Assembly (NCBI GenBank): GCA_003988855.1
Contig: QYAI01000094.1
Coordinates: 1 to 64,000 of the forward strand
DNA from: Arachnopeziza araneosa
Lineage: Eukaryota; Ascomycota; Leotiomycetes; Helotiales; Arachnopezizaceae
Reading direction: 5' to 3'
Length of the DNA stretch: 64,000 bases
Program-made: the position numbers and the translations under genes
Shown: piece by piece, positions 12,091 through 22,061 of the stretch
Position numbering within the stretch: the stretch's first letter is position 1
How the letters are laid out: each line of letters starts with the position of its first letter
Notes under the pieces: generated by a model
Told to the model about the DNA's origin: nothing
The model's input: only the letters and a program-made list of their open reading frames with translations
Databases searched by the model: none

Positions 12091-12525
12091 CCCGCCAGGA
12101 AAAAACAACTTCAGTTTTGGGGGAACGGAGAGGACTGGCAGGATTCGGATTGGCTTTCGATCTAGGCAAGTTGGGGGCACCAAACAGCTTGAGTCCGGTT
12201 GTCCTAAAGCGTTCCCGCCAAGCGAATTGAAAGAGGTTCGATTATGTGAAGCCTTTACAGCCCACAATTTCCATTGGTGCCACGTTATCTCCAAACTTGC
12301 GAGGACGAACAAACTCCCTATTTTCATGAGCCTCATGAGTGGGGTAGATAAGGACTCCGGATGTACTCAACTTACCCCTCAACAAAGCAGCCTTGCGTTT
12401 GCAAATGACTATCGATTCTGACCCGCAGCTGGTTTCGTATAATCATACAAGTAAGATATGATCCTCAGAAGTCACACACTCAGTTGAGAAAGGAATACAG
12501 AAAACGCAAATCTACAGCACGCAAT
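12091..12525. other. Intergenic
   Basis: Downstream of the first AsaB-like gene. I see no gene, repeat or RNA here. Confidence 0.4.
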
Positions 12526-12820
12526 ATGACCGAACATAATACAACGCGGGCGCTCCAAGAAAGTGAACAGTCAGCGACTGAATCTGAGGAGTCTTTCCAA
12601 AATTTCAAGTAGGTTCCCTCAATATTGATAACGCTTTTAACGGCCGTTTACTTGCTGCAGAAGTCCCAAGGCTTCGAGTTGGGCGAAAGAGCTAGAGAAG
12701 ACTGCTGACGATGGACGCGTACAGCCTTGGAAAGAGTTACTACCGGTTATCAAGGCCGATGGGGAAGATCTGATTGACCTTAAACTCCCGAATCAAGTAC
12801 AATGTGGCGGGCTTTCTTGA
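12526..12820 (+). CDS. Small hypothetical protein between two AsaB-like paralogues
   Basis: Two-exon model 12526-12608 and 12661-12820 with a GTAGGT donor and TGCTGCAG acceptor, 80 residues. It starts MTEHNTTRALQESEQSATES and continues with a hydrophilic, partly helical part ending LIDLKLPNQVQCGGLS. There is no signal peptide, membrane segment or recognised domain, and no resemblance to the flanking oxygenases. Good splice signals and a continuous frame support it, but a chance ORF cannot be excluded. The true C-terminus could differ, because a GTACAA just before the stop is a possible further donor. Confidence 0.35.
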
Positions 12821-12980
12821 TACAAGATATCAGCTTGTGATTTCCATCTTGTAATCGAGTCTCGAGAAACCTTGTCAGCACTTCTTACATAAATCAATTT
12901 TAGATATTTTTGCTTTCAATAAATTGTTTTCGCAGAAATAGAATCAAAGTAATGTCCTACTACAGGTACTAAATGAGGCC

Positions 12981-14078
12981 TTATGAGAAAACCAAGGCAC
13001 GGACTTCAATGCTCTCACGGCCCGGTTTGGATTTCTGATCGGGCAAGTGCTGTGCAAAAGATGTGTGTAGGCAACCTGTAGGCTTGTCAGCCAAAGTACC
13101 AGATACAAAAGAAAACAGCAGCGACATTTTGCTCTTACTGTTTCTTCAGAGTCGAAGTTCTTAAATAAAATTGCCTCGTTTTTGCGTTGTTGGTTGAGAT
13201 ACCACCACTTGTATCGGGGACTATACAAGCCAAAGCAGTTGATATCAAAATGGCGGCGAGTGATATGATCTGCCGCCACAAGGTCTGACTTCGAAATTGT
13301 GCTTCCATCGCATATCGCAAGTGGATTGGTATAAACAACTTCCACAATAGGCTTCCAGATACTGAGGAGCTAAGTTACAGAGATTCATAGAGAGGTCGAT
13401 AACGGGAGCCTCACTTTATGATTCGGACTCGCCGTTGCAAGAGATCATCGGCATGTTCGGGTAGATGACGACGGACCATTTTCGGAATATTCGTGGAGTC
13501 CTGGTCTGGGATAACAAGATAAGCAATATTCAAATAACCAGTCTGCGGGTGATACCTAAGTGAACATGTGATGACGGCAACAAGTGTTGAGTCTTGTCTG
13601 TAGTATCAATGATGCCTGATTCAGTTGTCCAGGTCCGCCGGATCTAGGTACCTCGTATGAGTAAGAAAGCATATCCGCAGTGATCGCTCAACCTGACCTG
13701 CCAGTCAAATATATAGACTCTTGCCACATCTTTCACTTTTCCACAAATCAGGGATTCTACTCTTGGCAGGTAGTTGGCCTCAATGCTCGATGGGTCCTTG
13801 AAAATGCTCGATTCAACCTCCAAGTTGGCGTAGGCAAAGCCGTGCTTGTCCATTTCGAACTGGGATTCCGACCCGCGCGCATCATGAATGACCTCTCCAG
13901 GCCCTTCTTCGAACACCAAATTTGATCTAGCTGCTGCGGGAATGGCTAAGGCAGAAAATATTTGGTAAGGTTTCTCCTTAAGATAGAGCTGTTGCCATTT
14001 CAAATATTTTAGGGTCGCTATTTCATCACTGGGTCCGTTGAGAAGCAGATGGCTCCTCTCGCCGTGCCGTGTTTCCAT
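12981..14078 (-). CDS. AsaB/CmcJ-type oxygenase, copy 2, possibly non-catalytic
   Basis: Diverged paralogue of the gene at 11001-12090, in convergent orientation. Exons 14078-13693, 13555-13415, 13361-13126 and 13075-12981 give 285 residues and reproduce the last three splice positions of copy 1. Conserved blocks: GEVIHDARGSESQFEMDKHGF, QRRVRIINIWKPIVEVVYTNPLAICDG, KWWYLNQQRKNEAILFKNFDSEETV, and CLHTSFAQHLPDQ...GRESIEVRALVFS. In the region where copy 1 has HVDMTA this copy reads VIPDQDST, so the candidate metal-binding His appears lost. The first intron (137 nt, GTTGAG donor) and the third donor (GTCGCT) are weak, so a small exon or decay around 13556-13692 is possible. Either a neofunctionalised copy or one on the way to a pseudogene. 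Confidence 0.65.
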
Positions 14079-15639
14079 TGTAGGGTTGACACTTTTATCT
14101 AGAATCCATATAAGATAAAGTACGCAAGGCTAGTTGTTCACGACGGATCGTGCAAGTTTTAGTTACTGAACCTTTGAAATGAAACAACAGTATATGAATA
14201 TTGTTGTTATAGGGCTATGATCTTAGATATGTGTTGGTTTGTTGGGCCCGAAACAAGGCAGAGGAGACCAACACGTGGTCAGCATGTGCAAGCACGCCAT
14301 GGCAGAGCACTGCCAAACATGTGATCTTACTTAAATGTATGCATGGCTCTGCCTGACTCACGACAGAAAACACTTATTTCACTAGATATTGCCGTGACTT
14401 GTCCACACGAATTTCATATCGATACCAACCTTTGCTGTCATTAACCAACATCCTGTTTGTCAACTTACTTTATGTAAAAGAAGCTTTATACCGCTGATTT
14501 GCTATGTTTATTTGTGGAGAATCTGTCCTTAAGGACAAACAGTTGAGGCCTTTATTACAAAGCTTACACTAATAGCTCTAAGTCTTAAGCATGTTCCGTG
14601 ATTTCCGGTAGGGATAGAGGCACCTTAATGAAAACCAACCCACGGCCTCTCGGTTTTTTCCGCACTTACTTCTATCACACATCAGTTTTAAGAAGGTTCA
14701 ATAAAGTAGATAATGTTGAAATGAATTTCTTAATGTATCAATCAAGTAATAGATTAAATAGAAAATCTGTACAAATTTATTGAAGTTGTTCCCTAAGCCT
14801 AGTTGATAGATTTAATTCAACTGCTTAATAGGGACCTGTAAATACCTAACAACCTAATGATAATTTTGCGCAGCCTATATGCTTCTTCACGCATGATATC
14901 TAGTAATTGACGTGCTCGCTTGAATAATGCTATTAGGAGAAAGAAAAAAGCAATGTTAGGAAGATTGAGAGATGAAGGAAGAGAAAGGGAGAGGATTGAA
15001 GGAAAACCGGGAAAGGAAACGCTAATAAATTACCCAACAAAGCAGGACCTATTTTTCTTAAATGATCTGGTTTTAAACTTTTTGTTTTTGACATCCTTCA
15101 ACTCTGGTGAGATCTTAACATAGAGTACTAGGAAATTAGACATTGGGAAAGCAAAACTTATACTGGAAAAATAGAACTGCAAAATAGAACTGCATTTGAA
15201 AATTTGTCAAAGGCTGAGCTGCCGCAGACGGTAAAAATACTCTTGTTCTCTTTCATCTATGGTTGTGTGTGACAGGTTTTGTATTCAATATAACCTCGTG
15301 TTGAGGCTCGGGTGTGTTTAGTCCCACCACTTTAACTTGACAATGTAACGTTATAGGGAGTACTTTCTCAAAAAGTACACGTTGCGGAAGTAGAAATTAG
15401 TTCTTGGGTTTTCTCCGTTGTTGTGATCAAAACGAAGAAGCTTCCTGCATCATGCGTCGTCTTGACAATGTTGTTTTTCTCAACCTGGATTCAGGGGTAA
15501 GTAAAAATTGTTTATATTGAAGTTTTTGCAGAGATATGATTTCTAAAGTATTAACCAACCAATTAAACAAGGAGAGGAATCGCATCAATAGGCCAGGCCA
15601 GCTTTGTGTGGTCAAGGCAAGCCAAAAAAAAAATCAAAA
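14079..15639. other. AT-rich gene-free stretch
   Basis: No supported gene. The sequence from about 14380 to 15420 is visibly richer in A and T than the gene blocks, with many TA steps, as in repeat-induced point mutation debris; I did not compute an index. A pyrimidine/purine-skewed patch (14930-15020) gives short meaningless ORFs. Confidence 0.5.
15623..15639 (-). terminator. Pol III poly-T terminator of the 5S gene
   Basis: Read on the minus strand, TTTTTGATTTTTTTTTT directly follows the 5S 3' end. A run of four or more T residues is the standard stop for RNA polymerase III. Confidence 0.7.
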
Positions 15640-15736
15640 ACATACAACAGCAGGTATTCGCTGGTGGTCACCCACCCAACTACTAATCTGCCGATCTAAA
15701 GCTTAAATATGGGAGAGCGGACGGGATCCCTTGTTC
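15640..15736 (-). rRNA. 5S ribosomal RNA, 5' end lost in assembly gap
   Basis: On the minus strand this 97-base segment matches the conserved fungal 5S rRNA: the GGGATCCCGTCCGCTC block, TTAAGC, TTAGTAGTTGGGTGGGTGAC, CACCAGCGAAT and the 3' end GTTGTATGT. The expected first 20 or so bases fall in the N run that starts at 15737. A run of T residues follows the 3' end on the minus strand (15623-15639), as expected for RNA polymerase III termination. Dispersed single 5S genes are normal in Pezizomycotina. Whether it is functional cannot be judged without the missing 5' part. Confidence 0.88.
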
Positions 15737-15834
15737 NNNNNNNNNNNNNNNNNNNNNNNNNNNNNNNNNNNNNNNNNNNNNNNNNNNNNNNNNNNNNNNN
15801 NNNNNNNNNNNNNNNNNNNNNNNNNNNNNNNNNN
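15737..15834. other. Assembly gap (98 N)
   Basis: A run of 98 ambiguous bases. It interrupts the 5' end of the 5S rRNA gene and borders a repeat-rich segment, which probably caused the assembly break. Confidence 0.99.
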
Positions 15835-15939
15835 CACCGATACAGACCCCTCCACAACGTGAGGAGTCCAGTATCCAGGGTAAACCGGCCAATACGAATA
15901 ACCTAGGTTTATCGTGAACCGACACTGATCAGTCGAGGG

Positions 15940-15961
15940 GGACTAGTAGACGTACTAGTCC
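15940..15961. repeat. Perfect 9-bp-stem palindrome
   Basis: GGACTAGTA, then GACG, then TACTAGTCC: a perfect inverted repeat with a four-base loop, lying just after the assembly gap. It could be part of a transposon terminus or a hairpin; no function is visible. Confidence 0.8.
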
Positions 15962-16249
15962 TTTGACGGACAGATTAGGAGATGTAGGAGCTTAGGTGCC
16001 TTTGAAGAGAACTTCGAAGGGTAACTTGTAGGAACTCCCTAGTACGATTAAAAGGCTCTGCAGGCAAGCTTACACACCTTACTACTACTCTCATTTCGAA
16101 GAGGGAATCGATCCTGCTCGCTTTATCGATTTCGCTAATATCATCGAATTGTTCGGTTCGTTCGATTCGATCGCGTCGCAAGGACCTTACTACGTTACCT
16201 ATAACTTCGAAGTCGAACTCCTCTACTAATACACACGAGCCGATCCTTC

Positions 16250-16598
16250 TTTACAAGCTTCTCAAGATACATACAAGCCAATCCCTGCGTACAGAGAAAG
16301 GAGGACAAACGAAAGAGGAAGAAGTTGCATCGCTAGCTAGAGTGTGACTCTGCTTACTCACACGCGAGAAGAGCGAGTCTTACTTAAGGACTATAAGACG
16401 CTGAACTTCTTACTCTCTTTACAAGCTTCTCGAGATACATACAAGCCGATTCCTGCGTACAGAGGAAGGAGGACAAACGAAAGAGGAAGAAGTTGCATCG
16501 CTAGCTAGGGTGTGACTCTGCTTACTCACACGCGGGAAGAGCGAGTCTTACTTAAGGACTATAAGACGCTGAACTTCTTACTCTTTTTACAAGCTTCT
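16250..16598. repeat. 168-bp tandem repeat, two full units plus start of a third
   Basis: The phrase TTTACAAGCTTCT occurs at 16250, 16418 and 16586, exactly 168 bp apart. The sequence between the first two recurs almost unchanged in the second unit, including GTTGCATCGCTAGCTAG and ACGCTGAACTTCTTACTC. The third unit breaks off after its first bases into purine-rich sequence. There is no coding potential. This is a minisatellite, perhaps the internal repeat of a degenerate mobile element. Confidence 0.92.
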
Positions 16599-16767
16599 TA
16601 AGGCAAGCAAGAGAAGCAAGGAAAGGCAAGGCAAACGCAGGCAGAGGGAGGTAAAGATAGGCAAGGGAAGAAGGCCGAAGGCTATGCAAGAGAGCTATGA
16701 ACTAGGAAGCTATTAGGAGCTTACGACTACACTGGTCTGTCAATCCAACCTTCTAAAGTTGGCCCAG
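16599..16767. other. Purine-rich sequence next to tandem repeat and LTR-like unit
   Basis: AGGCAAG-type purine-rich repeats (16605-16690) grade into unique sequence ending at the LTR-like unit. No gene is seen. A purine-rich stretch beside an LTR can be a remnant polypurine tract, but the spacing here is too long to claim it. Confidence 0.35.
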
Positions 16768-16868
16768 TGTTGGAATAATAGTCACGTGTTCGGCTACAGC
16801 CTTTATAAGGCTGGAGCCTTCTTGTAGATAGCTTCCTTCTACACTGAAATCAATACCATTCGACAACA
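16768..16868. mobile_element. Possible short solo LTR
   Basis: This 101-bp unit begins TGTTGGAATAATAGTCACGTG and ends TTCGACAACA, so its ends are inverted copies (TGTTG/CAACA) and it has the TG...CA form of retrotransposon LTRs. A TATAA-containing segment (CTTTATAAGGCTGG) lies inside. The flanks CCCAG and CCTAG match at four of five bases, a weak trace of a target duplication. No reverse transcriptase or integrase is recognisable nearby. Could be a solo LTR of a Copia-like element. Confidence 0.45.
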
Positions 16869-17647
16869 CCTAGTCTGCCCGTCGAGCAGTTGATGATGTC
16901 AACCGACAGAAAGCCATCAGGGGAAAATCTCGCTTACCGCGCTCGCTAGGTGCTCCAATCACGGGTCTCGGAATCCGTCCTTCCTCTCTCACAGTCTTGG
17001 GAATTTTTACCCGGCCGAGTTGTATGGCGCTACTTTTGGCCTCCACCCGTTCCCAAAAAAGTTGTCTGGATCAACAGCTATTGAGGGATTCGCATATTCC
17101 CGTTTTGCTGCGATGGATTCCGCATATGTATGCCTATTTCTGCACCGGACTGTTACTTGAGGAAATTAGTCGTCATGATGGCTTAGCTCACTCGCAAGAG
17201 GTACGCAATTCCATCTTCTCAACGTACGCGCTGATCTAGTACAACTCCATAGACCATCTTAAGTTTCTGTGTCTCCAAATGGGTCACTCCTTTTGAAAAG
17301 ATGATATAATCTCAACGTAATTCACTGTCTCTTTCAACACTGCTTGGATGAGTGGAAGAATAATTGAGGATAGCAGTTCTTATAAGTGCAATACTTGTGT
17401 TGATATATATTCGATTTTTGATCTTGTTCTTCAAACACATCTCTCTTTTCACTTTCACATTTAATTCTCGACAACGTCGTATTTCTTAAGATATTATTTC
17501 TTGGCAAGGTAGATTTCAAGCCTTATCTGTGAGCTATAAGCAGCGTGTCTTAGTAAACTATTTTTCTATTTCTATAACCCAGTGACTCTAATTAAATTAG
17601 GAAGAATTATTCTATACATATCTAAGATCCAACACAAGCGCTATCAT
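16869..17647. other. Gene-free flank of the repeat island
   Basis: No recognised gene or RNA. An 80-codon frame at 16997-17239 (+) has no family resemblance. The last 300 bp are AT-rich and form the 3' flank of the permease gene. Confidence 0.4.
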
Positions 17648-19466
17648 CTACCTCGCCACCTTCGAGAAGACATTCCTCGTCCATCCGTCTTCCATCACCA
17701 CACTCTCTCTAACCAATGTATACCCACCGATTCTCGGAAGCAGAATCGCCCAGACAACCCAATAAACGGCACCCCCAGCCAAGATACCAATGCCAACCAC
17801 GCAGTGTAGATAATATGGCAAAGAAATGTAGACGTTCTGTCCCGCATCGGGAGGAACGAATGGCGCAATGACCAAGAAAATGTTGGAGAGTAAGAAGAAT
17901 ATGACAATTGGAAGAGTGGCGCGGAAGGGTGGTGACCAGGTGTTTGGCTCGCGGTGGAGGGAGAAGGGGTGCAAGTAGAGGTAGACCAGACCAGCGGAGA
18001 CAAAGACGTTAACTACAGCTAAGGGGTACGATATGACACTAGAGATCACGTAAGTAAATAGGATATGAATCCGAGAGGACAACGTACTTGAGAATGAAAT
18101 TATAAGCGTCTCCCGGTGGTGGTGCAAGCATGATTATGACAGAGACAACCCAGTGCTCAAACAGACCCATGAACGGAGCGTTCAAAGGTTTATTACTGGC
18201 CCAGAGCTTTGAGAATGGAATGATTCCTTCGCGACCCATTTCCTGGACTAGTCGCCCTTGACTAAATATAACGCTGAGGACGTTTCCAAATGCCGAGAGA
18301 GCGACGAAGACGGATAGAACACGCTCAGCACGCGGGCCAAACACATTTCTGAAGAAAGATGCTGCGAGGATACGGCCGGAGCCGATTATGTCGGCTTTAG
18401 GAACGGCGGCGAAGTATGCAATCTGTTGGATATTTAGGATAGTTCGGCTTAGGATTAGGGTTGTGACTAACATTGACTAGCATGTACAAGACAGAGACAA
18501 GACCAAGCGCTAATGGAGCAGCGATTTTGAGTGTTCGAACGGGATTCCTCGTCTCAGATAATGCATAATTTGCATTGCTGTATCCGATGTAGCTCCAGAT
18601 TACATTGTAAAGGGCTGTGACCACGCCGTATCTGGATACTATGTTAATGCTTGGTCTCAAAAGATGTTAGTGTCACTTACACACTACCCGTAGTTCCTTC
18701 GAATGCATTCTTGAAATTGTCTGGTTTCTCATCGAGCCTAACATGACCAGCAAGAGCGGCCTACAAATAAGAGTTCATAATGAGCCATAAGTCCAGACAC
18801 GAGGAAAATAAAACTTACAAAGCCGGAGCAGATAACCAACAAGAGAATTAGTAGTTTGATAGTTCCGAGCAAATTTTGCAGTCTCAAACCCCAATTTAGG
18901 GCAAGTCCATGGATGAGGAAAGCACTTGTAATACAAGCCAACCCCACACCTCTCTGATTCCACCGATTGACTTCAACATTGGCAGCATTCAGAATGTACT
19001 CTCCAAAGATTACCGAATTCGATCCCGCCCAACCAAGCAGCACCACATAACCAGCATAGACGGCCGTCACCAGAAATTTCGGCTTGCGGTACACGTACTC
19101 CAGGTAGTTTTTCTCGCCTCCATTTCGAGGGAGTCCCGTGCCGAATTCCATATAAGTCATCAATCCGGCCGCAGCAATGAGCATTCCTGCTACCCAGATG
19201 ATTAACGAGAGGCCTACCGATCCCGAGAGTGAGAGGATGGCGCTTGGGGTAGAGAAAATTCCTGTCCCGACCATTCGATTAAAAATCAGGAAAATAGCAG
19301 ACGTGAGGCCGATTTGGCGGCGCGCCTCTGTCGTTTGAGTTGGAGTGTCATCCGAAGCAATGATATTATTAGAGGTGGTGTTGTCTTTGCCGTTGTTGTT
19401 GTTGTTGTTGTTGTTGTTGTTACCATGATTTGAGGCCGTTGAGCTTGCGCTGGTGGAAGCACCCAT
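17648..19466 (-). CDS. MUP1-type amino acid (methionine-like) permease
   Basis: APC-superfamily plasma-membrane permease resembling yeast Mup1/Mup3 high-affinity methionine permeases. Exons 19466-18819, 18760-18681, 18631-18472, 18422-18088 and 18038-17648 give 537 residues in phase. After a soluble N-terminus with ten consecutive Asn (residues 16-25) come the family motifs: FNRMVGTGIFSTPSAILSLSGSVG (helix 1), YMEFGTGLPRNGGEKNYLEYV, the helix-6 block GVVTALYNVIWSYIGYSNANYAL created by splicing, and SFFRNVFGPRAERVLSVFVALSAFGNV. About twelve membrane helices are visible. Methionine as substrate is inferred from the family only. Confidence 0.88.
19392..19421. repeat. (GTT)10 microsatellite encoding Asn tract
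   Basis: Ten GTT units on the plus strand, reading AAC on the coding minus strand. It encodes the poly-Asn run in the cytosolic N-terminus of the permease and is likely to vary in length between strains. Confidence 0.95.
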
Positions 19467-20166
19467 CTCGTTAACTATTATGATTAGAAGGAATCAATTG
19501 AACATGAGATGCAGTGTGAAAAAACATGAGTGAGAAGGCGATCGGAGAAGAAGTATTATATCGAGGCCAAGGCCAAGCAAGCAAACTGACTTTTCACATA
19601 TTTCCTCATAGTGCCGAGAGACCGGCTGAGCGATCACTTGAGCTTAGAACAACGGGCGCCCCTATTCAGAAGCCTGAACCGAACCTCTCGTCATGGATTT
19701 CTCTTGGGAGGAAGTATTTTGCGTGGGAAGCCATTGGTTTTGGTTGTTGGTACGTAACCACGCCCACTAGGACGGACCGCTCCGATGTCGTGATTGCCAT
19801 CGGCATGGCGTCAAGAGATGAACCTTCGTCTTTCCCTAGACCGAGAAACTCTGTGCAACAATACATGCCCGGTTGGAAGCGGCTTTCTCATTTTTGGTTT
19901 AAAGATGATAATCGTGCTGTTTTGAATCATCTTACTTGAGCCATTTTCCCGGGATTCTATATCTCTCAGTTTGAAATTTTTGAGGGTGGCTAAGAAAATA
20001 TCAGGTCAGAGGGATATGTCAAAGTTGAAAAACTTCTTTCCCACGCCACTCTCTCAAGCCTAAAAGATGAAATGGTGAGATGCAATAAACTATTCAACTA
20101 CAACACCAGCCAGATGTTACCCACAATCTGGTTCCAAACTTTACATATAAGCGCCGTCTCAGGGCA
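19467..20166. other. Intergenic, permease promoter
   Basis: Contains the permease promoter and the 3' end of the regulator gene. A 137-codon plus-strand frame (19526-19939) lacks recognisable features and is not called. No other element is seen. Confidence 0.4.
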
Positions 20167-22061
20167 TCATACCATCGGCGTACTGATTTTTCTCTCCAAC
20201 TCGTCCGCTAAAATTGAGGCTTGCTTGATATCCATGGCTGTGCCTACCCATCTTAAAATCTTCAAAACTGATTGTTGGACCTCTGGCCTAGAGATAGAAA
20301 CACTGGCAGCCAAGTAGAGCAACCAAGGCAACAGATAACCCCCAAAGCCTCTTAACATCGGAATGTTGGTTGATGCTGCGTATACTGCATGCTTGAGGAT
20401 ATCGTGCTTCGGGTGAATGGGATTGTAGATATACGCTCTGGAGAAGTGTGACCAGGGAAACAGGGGCGGAGAAATCCAGTCGTTGTCCAGAAATGAAGTA
20501 CCCGGAGCAACGTTAACAGTTGATTCAGGATCAACGCCTAAATGCTGTGGGAGACTAGCAAGTACGTCGGCCTGCAGTGTGTAGAGCGCATCGGTTGAAG
20601 TTTGGAACTGCGCGGCATATTCCAGACCCGAAAAGAGAGGTGGTTTGCTTGAGAAGCCTTTGAGAAGAATTTTACGAATCACCTCATTGAGCGAAATCCT
20701 CAATGAGCGTAGCCCAGTCCAAAGTTGTGAAGACATGAAGACTTCATAAGTGTGATACATGCCAAATAAGATAAGATCTGGATAGACATCGGTATAGGTT
20801 GTTTTGAACGACCAAAGAAGATCACCGGGGCTGAAGAAGTCAAGGCAGAGCCCATCTAGTCTTATAGCATTTTCAAGAACTGAGAAAGGGTCCTCGAAAA
20901 CTTCTTTCAACGCTTCACCGCGGAACTTGGCGACCATCACTTGAAGATAACAAAAGCGCCATGTTGTATCGTTGTTATCGGCATATTTTGATGCGACTTC
21001 GATCAACTCAAAGATGTGGCCTGGAAGGGGTATGTTGCTTCGCATGCAAGCAACAATTAGACTGGATGTAACCTGTACAAATAAGCGGATTTGTATGGCA
21101 GTCTTCAATTTTTCGGCTCCTCGCAGTTTCAAGACAGCAGCAGCACCGTTTATATGATTTTCCCAAGCTAACAGAGATCGCGGTGAGGAGTCCACGGTTT
21201 CAAACTGACTAAGTAGCATGATGGCCATGAGCGTACTGTCGCCTGTAGCGGTTGAAGGTGATAAGAGAGCCTGGTTGACTTTCTGGATTGCTTTTTGATA
21301 TCCCTTTCTTGCTTCGATCCGTAGATACGGAGTCCGATAAAAACTTGACACTCCCGAGAGCCCAACGGCTTTCATAGTAGCTAAGAAAGACTCATCCATC
21401 TCACTTAAGGATGCATCATGGTTAATTATCTGATCGCAAAATCTTTAGTCAGGCTACTTCATCTTCCCATGTAGGGTCATGCATGGATAAGCGATAGACG
21501 GGGAATGGCATCAAAAAAAAGATGTTTCTCGAACAGAGTGGGACGTACATGATGCGTAAAGAAGAATTGGATAGCTTGATCCTCAAGGTTTGGAGATAAA
21601 CTTCGAGCTGGTGAACCCACCCGCAAAACTATCAACGAGTCCTCATCTTTGAAAACTGAGAAGCCATCTTCAGTGATTCTGGCTATCTGGTTAGCCTTTA
21701 AGGATTTTTGCAACACCTCAATGGCACTATAGAATATTTCATTGGGTGAACTCTTTGGAGACCCCGCGAAATCGCTGGATGATGAGGATGCTAAGTATGC
21801 CGAAGAGGGGCCAAGTGAATCCACTCTACTCGATGCTTTTGATCGAACTTGTCGTTTTTTCTTGGCGGATTTGTCCTTGGCCTTTTGAGCGACAAACTGA
21901 GTTTCATCTCTGAACCTCAAGTCCAACGCATCACGGTAGCCTTTGCACTCATGGCCACCTTTCTTGCAGTTGGTGCAGCCATCAGGTAGTTTGTCACAAC
22001 CAATTTTTCTCTGTCTGCACCGTTCACAACCACCGGACGGCTTTCCTCCGTAATACACCAT
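20167..22061 (-). CDS. Zn2Cys6 fungal transcription factor
   Basis: Nuclear DNA-binding regulator of the Gal4-type zinc-cluster class. Exons 22061-21549 and 21429-20167 give 591 residues. The Cys motif GGCERCRQRKIGCDKLPDGCTNCKKGGHEC (landmark, residues about 10-37) fits C-x2-C-x6-C-x6-C-x2-C-x6-C. A basic linker (AKDKSAKKKRQVRS) follows, then the acidic/helical fungal-specific region ending near residue 591. I chose ATG 22061 because the zinc cluster should sit at the N-terminus; the frame is open further upstream. The GTACGT donor after FFTHH rejoins IINHDASLSEMDESF, as in relatives. Targets are unknown; neighbours on the same strand include the MUP1-type permease. Confidence 0.85.

Noticed and set aside
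11001..14078. Secondary metabolite gene cluster
   Set aside because: Two AsaB-like oxygenases are present, but no polyketide synthase, peptide synthetase, terpene cyclase or methyltransferase is adjacent.
19526..19939. 137-codon plus-strand frame divergent from the permease
   Set aside because: Composition and sequence show no family or secretion feature, and the minus strand is also partly open. It is more likely the permease leader/promoter region.
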